Shown: piece after piece, positions 60,499 to 64,000 of the stretch | How the letters are laid out: the number at the start of each line of letters is the position of its first letter | Position numbering within the stretch: the first letter of the stretch is position 1 | Source: Sarcomyxa edulis | Taxonomy: Eukaryota; Basidiomycota; Agaricomycetes; Agaricales; Mycenaceae | Length of the DNA: 64,000 nucleotides | NCBI GenBank assembly: GCA_009761415.1 | Contig: QUOL01000016.1 | Coordinates: 620,001 to 684,000, forward strand | Direction of reading: 5' to 3' | The notes under the pieces: generated by a model | Told to the model about the DNA's origin: nothing | Database searches by the model: none | What the model saw: only the letters and a program-made list of their open reading frames with translations | Program-made: the position numbers and the translations under genes

Positions 60499-61871
60499 AT
60501 GGCTTCACCGTTATCATCATTTACCCTGTTTGCCGCAACACCAGACCAAGTTATAGAATCCAGAAAAAGGTCCTTCCATTCCTGGGGAACCGGATTGACT
60601 TTAGAGACGTACCTTCTACGTGACGCTACTTGCGATGCCTTCGAGGCTGCTAAAGATGGCAAACTGGTAACTTGGTATGTCCAAACTTCTTCACACTCAA
60701 GCTTCAATATCGAAGACTTATAATTACTCGGGGTGTAGGGTTTTGGCTCCTAGAACTTGCCCAACCACTTTGGATTTTGCATGCTCATGCGAAACGTGGG
60801 TTCCGTGTTTCCGAAAACAACTTGATATAATGCTGACAAGTGATGATTTCGTTGAAGGTATCGTCGTAAAGGGCTTGCTATTCGATGTCCCAAGCTCCCA
60901 ACTGATACATCACAACAATCGGCAGTCGAAGAGGTCACATGCTATGGCATCGCATCCGTCTATACACCGCTCTCCAAGCGGAAGAACGGATATGCCAGGC
61001 ATATGATGTCTCTACTGCATTGGGTGATTGCACCTGATAGCTCATTTCCAGCGCGTTTTCCGATTGATGTATGGGGTGCGCCTCCAACCAAAGTGGACCC
61101 ACTTTGCTATGCACGATTCTCTGCACTCTGGAGTGACGTCGGACATGAGTTCTATGAATCCTGTGGGCCGTTACCCATGATTCGTAACGGCGGATGGGTA
61201 CACAGGGATGTAGAGTCAACAAGGTGGAGAGTTGGTGAAGTTGAAGGATCGCAAAAAAAAGAGTGTGAAAGCGATGAAGATGGATGGGAGTGGTTGGATG
61301 AAACAGGGGTGGACAAAGTGTGGAAAGCAGACACTGAGGAGATCAAGAAGGATGTTGTATCTGTCTCTGAACAAGTGGATACTGGAAAGGTGTTGTTCAC
61401 ATATCTACCACACGAAGGTACGGGGGCGTTTCTGCATCAAAAAAATGCGCTTGCTGTCGAAAGCGTGAGGGTTCTAGTCCAGACGTTTGGTGTCGTGAGT
61501 CGAAGGGATGCAAATGTGTTTGCCACTTGGGCTATGGACATACGGCCTCCTTCTCCTCCGACATTGATTGTAACGCGGATAAGAGCTACCCAATATACAT
61601 TCGAAGGGGTCTTGGAGAAGGTCTTGGAGGCAGCTGAGAAGCACGGCATGAAGGAGGTAGAGGTCTGGAATTTGAACAAATCGCTCAAGGAGATAGCTGC
61701 AAAATTGGGCGGAGAGACAAAGCCTCTGGAAGAGCATTTAGCGTCCTTCAAGTGGTATGGGGAGGAGGCGGAAGAAGATGTTGTGTGGTTATTCAACGAA
61801 AAGTGAGTTGACTCTGACTATGCTCTGACTCGACTGATACGCGTTAACTTCATAGATTCTGCTGGTGTTAG
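60499..61871 (+). CDS. LYC1-like N-acetyltransferase (GNAT), tandem copy 2
   Basis: Tandem paralogue of the gene just upstream, 287 bp away on the same strand. Four exons (60499-60674, 60739-60795, 60858-61802, 61856-61871) sum to 1194 nt, 397 residues, as in copy 1. MASPLSSFTLFAATPDQVIE and KLVTW lead to VLAPRTCPTTLDFACSCET, YRRKGLAIRCPKLPTD, VEEVTCYGIASVYTPLSKRK and NGYARHMMSLLHWVIAPDSS. The acetyl-CoA loop is R-K-N-G-Y-A, still matching R-x-x-G-x-A. FSALWSDVGHEFYESCG, NALAVESVRVLVQTFGVVSR, WAMDIRPPSPPTLIVTRIRA and the end VVWLFNEKFCWC match copy 1. It lacks the fourth intron of copy 1: the ALAVES...QTFGVVSR stretch is continuous. The acidic spacer (KKECESDEDGWEWLDETGVD) differs most. Both copies look intact, so a split of substrate or expression is possible (inference). 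Confidence 0.85.
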
Positions 61872-62007
61872 GGCGCTCGTTGATTGCGGAAATATTTGAT
61901 ACTTGATGCTTGATTTGACGTAACGTTCGTGAAACTTCGTGTAAAATACCATAAAATGAATGTTCCGAGTCGCGTCACGGACACGTGACAGTGACCTTTT
62001 CACCCTC

Positions 62008-64000
62008 ATGCTCCCATCTGCCGTCGCTCAGAACAGCGCACTCACGGTTCCCGTCACTATTCACGACGACGACGACGACGAAATTGTCGAAACATCTGAT
62101 GTTGAAGAACAAGAAGAGCAACGAGCTGCGAGCTCCTCTTACTGGTGGTCCCAGTCCCCTCAAAAACGCTTTCGTCACAGCGACCTCCCTCTTTCCCCCA
62201 GAAAACGCGTCAAGGTGTGTTCTTTCCTACACAAACTAGTCAGTCTTGCTAATAAATACGCAGCTCAATTACCGACCAGCACCAGCTTCTGCTCGAATGG
62301 CCACTCCTGATTGCTCCCAATCCGGAACTGTTCCGAGGTCTAGCTCTCCCGTCGGTAGTAAATCACCCATCTCAAGCTCACTGGCACATACGCCAACCTT
62401 ATCTGATGAAAGAGGTCGTGCATGGCACATGGTCCAGGACGTATACGAAACCGACCGGGAAGTCTTAGAGGCTAGCCCTATATATACCACCGGTGTGACG
62501 CAGTCTCACGACGATTGTCATTCTCCCACTTTTCCAAAAGAAGATCAACATAGCACAATCGACTCTTCTCCTGCAGTAACTCAGGCGAACTCCAGTGCAC
62601 CTCGACTTCGTTCTCCATCGGTGGACCCGCTTGGATTATGGACCTCTTTGCCCACCACTCCAAGGCCGCATTCTCCTTTGTTACCCCTCCCTGTGGCATC
62701 AGTACTGGATGACCCCTTAGACCTTTTGAGGCAAACCCCACAAGATGCACCCTCTCTACATATACATTCTTCACCTTCGCATTCATCTCTCGGCCTTTTC
62801 ACTCCCAAAGACCGACAGAATTCTCTGCCACCTTCCCGAAATGTTGGATCTGAAATATTTGTCACACCACATAAAACGATGTCTCTCCCATCTTCGCCGC
62901 TCACTCCACTTTCTCCGCGGAGAAACGACATTGTATCTCCGACACCTGCACCACCCTGGCCTCCTGCTCAGCGGCATAACATCGATGAGCACGAGCTTGA
63001 TAATCAATCAGGGTACTCTCTTCGCCGAAGACAAGCAAAGCAACTGAAACCCTATGCTTTCGATGCACTCATGTATCAGCGACAAATGCGATCTAACCCT
63101 GATGCTCTTATAAAGGTCGTATTGACGAGTCCAAGACGGCACCATCAGCATGACAATGAGTATGAGACCCAAGAGCCGGATCGGATGGTGGATGCGGAAG
63201 AGTGTGCTACCCTGGAAAGGCGTAGGAAGGGGAAGATGCGAAATCAGAGCGATACACAGAGTAGAAGTCAAGGCGTGATTTTGGACAATGCGCACCGTGG
63301 GCAATCCACGGAGAGGGCATACCCCAAAATTCTAGAGGATCTGCCTACTACGGATGAAGAAGAGGCGCAAGAGACACTCGAACTAAAGCAAGAAGCAAGA
63401 AGGATAGCTAGAGAAAAAAGGGACAAGGAGAAGGCGGTTGCTAAGCAGAAGAAAGCCAGGTCATTTCCACTCTCGAAGAGCTTCCTGTCAAACGAAAGAG
63501 ATACCAAGAGATCTTCAACGGTAAGTAATCTGATTTAGATATTCAATCCAAGCCCTGAAGGCCTGGATCTGACTTTATTGTTTGTTATTCAGGGGAGCTC
63601 TCGCAGACTCTCTAGTCCTCACAAGAATAATACAAGTGATGTGAGCGACGCAGAAATCAGCGCCGAACGACGAGAAGCGATAGATGCAGCCGGACAGGTT
63701 CGACGCGCGGCTACTCCACGTTTCTCTCGCACTCATTCCCTACCTGAGCCGAGCGAGGACTACCATGGTTATGACCAGAGTAGATACCCTGACGGTAACG
63801 AATCAGACACTGAAGACATCCAACGGAACACACGAGACACTGCTATCATCATTGATGATGTTGGTGATAATGATAATGATGACAATTCTCCTCCACGACC
63901 CTACTCCCTGGCACATCACTCTTCGAACAGCTCGCCTAGCTCTACACCAGATCTGGCCTACTTGAACTCGAAAGACGCAAAACGTCTCAAGGCTGCTAGG
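62008..64000 (+). CDS. Possible Mus7/MMS22-family DNA repair protein, N-terminal part (open at right edge)
   Basis: The ATG at 62008 gives MLPSAVAQNSALTVPVTI, a poly-Asp stretch and EEQEEQRAASSSYWWSQSPQ, then PLSPRKRVK. An intron (about 62214-62264) leads to LNYRPAPASARMATPDCS and a long Ser/Pro-rich region. The clearest block is SGYSLRRRQAKQLKPYAFDA, LMYQRQMRSNPDALIKVV (about 63010-63120). It resembles the conserved RxRqxxQLxPYtxE-type motif near the N-terminus of fungal Mus7/MMS22 proteins, which act with the Rtt101-Mms1 ubiquitin ligase at damaged replication forks. A Lys/Glu-rich helix follows (EAQETLELKQEARRIAREKR). A second intron (about 63523-63592) leads to GSSRRLSSPHKNNTSDVSDA, and the frame is open to the window end. 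Mus7 proteins are very long, which fits. The family call rests on one motif, so it is tentative; the existence of the gene is well supported. Confidence 0.55.

Overview
The window reads as nuclear DNA of a filamentous basidiomycete, most likely an Agaricomycete (inference). Nearly every gene is cut by many short introns of about 50-65 bp, gene spacing is tight, both strands are used freely, and the gene content is standard fungal: clathrin heavy chain, a VRG4-type GDP-mannose transporter, pyruvate carboxylase, a Rho3-like GTPase, a Bem3-like RhoGAP, SHR3, an Ecl1-like protein and Zn2Cys6 regulators. I found no rRNA, tRNA, CRISPR, intact transposon or prokaryotic operon. Exon boundaries were worked out by eye from GT/GC-AG sites, reading frame and family motifs, so they are models and not transcripts.

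Layout. 1-2.6 kb (-): L-serine dehydratase of the bacterial Fe-S type, running off the left edge. 2.6-4.3 kb: no firm gene, possibly a relic with one membrane segment. 4.3-9.9 kb (+): PX-PH-RhoGAP protein. 10.1-10.9 kb (+): SHR3-type ER chaperone for amino-acid permeases. 13.9-14.9 kb (+): Ecl1-like zinc-binding protein, between two gene-poor stretches of about 3 kb. 18.4-19.2 kb (-): spliceosomal SmB, divergent from nitronate monooxygenase (+, 19.6-21.0 kb). 21.1-21.4 kb (-): an orphan biotinyl-domain copy just behind pyruvate carboxylase (-, 21.7-26.7 kb). 27.2-28.8 kb (-): GDP-mannose transporter, divergent from a PQ-loop membrane protein (+, 29.0-30.3 kb). 30.5-37.0 kb (+): clathrin heavy chain. 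37.2-38.4 kb (-): a ten-exon Rho3-like GTPase.

The right half holds two paralogous Zn2Cys6 regulators in inverted orientation (- at 38.7-42.2 kb, + at 50.9-54.3 kb). Between them lie three minus-strand genes: a coiled-coil protein, a CUE/CCCH/Smr protein and the ribosome-assembly factor TSR4. Then come an MSC2/ZnT5-type zinc transporter (+, 54.5-57.5 kb), an unassigned stretch, a tandem pair of LYC1-like N-acetyltransferases (+, 58.8-61.9 kb) and the start of a possible Mus7/MMS22 repair protein running off the right edge.

Functional themes are membrane traffic and polarity (clathrin, Rho3, Bem3-like GAP, GDP-mannose and zinc transporters, SHR3, PQ-loop protein) and amino-acid or central metabolism (serine dehydratase, pyruvate carboxylase, LYC1). 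This looks like ordinary neighbourhood and not a co-regulated cluster. The most unusual signals are in gene architecture: an orphan biotinyl domain with an altered acceptor motif, the biotin-lysine motif carried on a 17-nt micro-exon, a zinc cluster split over five exons in only one of two paralogues, a precise intron difference between tandem acetyltransferases, an SmB exon consisting only of ATG, and at least five GC-AG introns.
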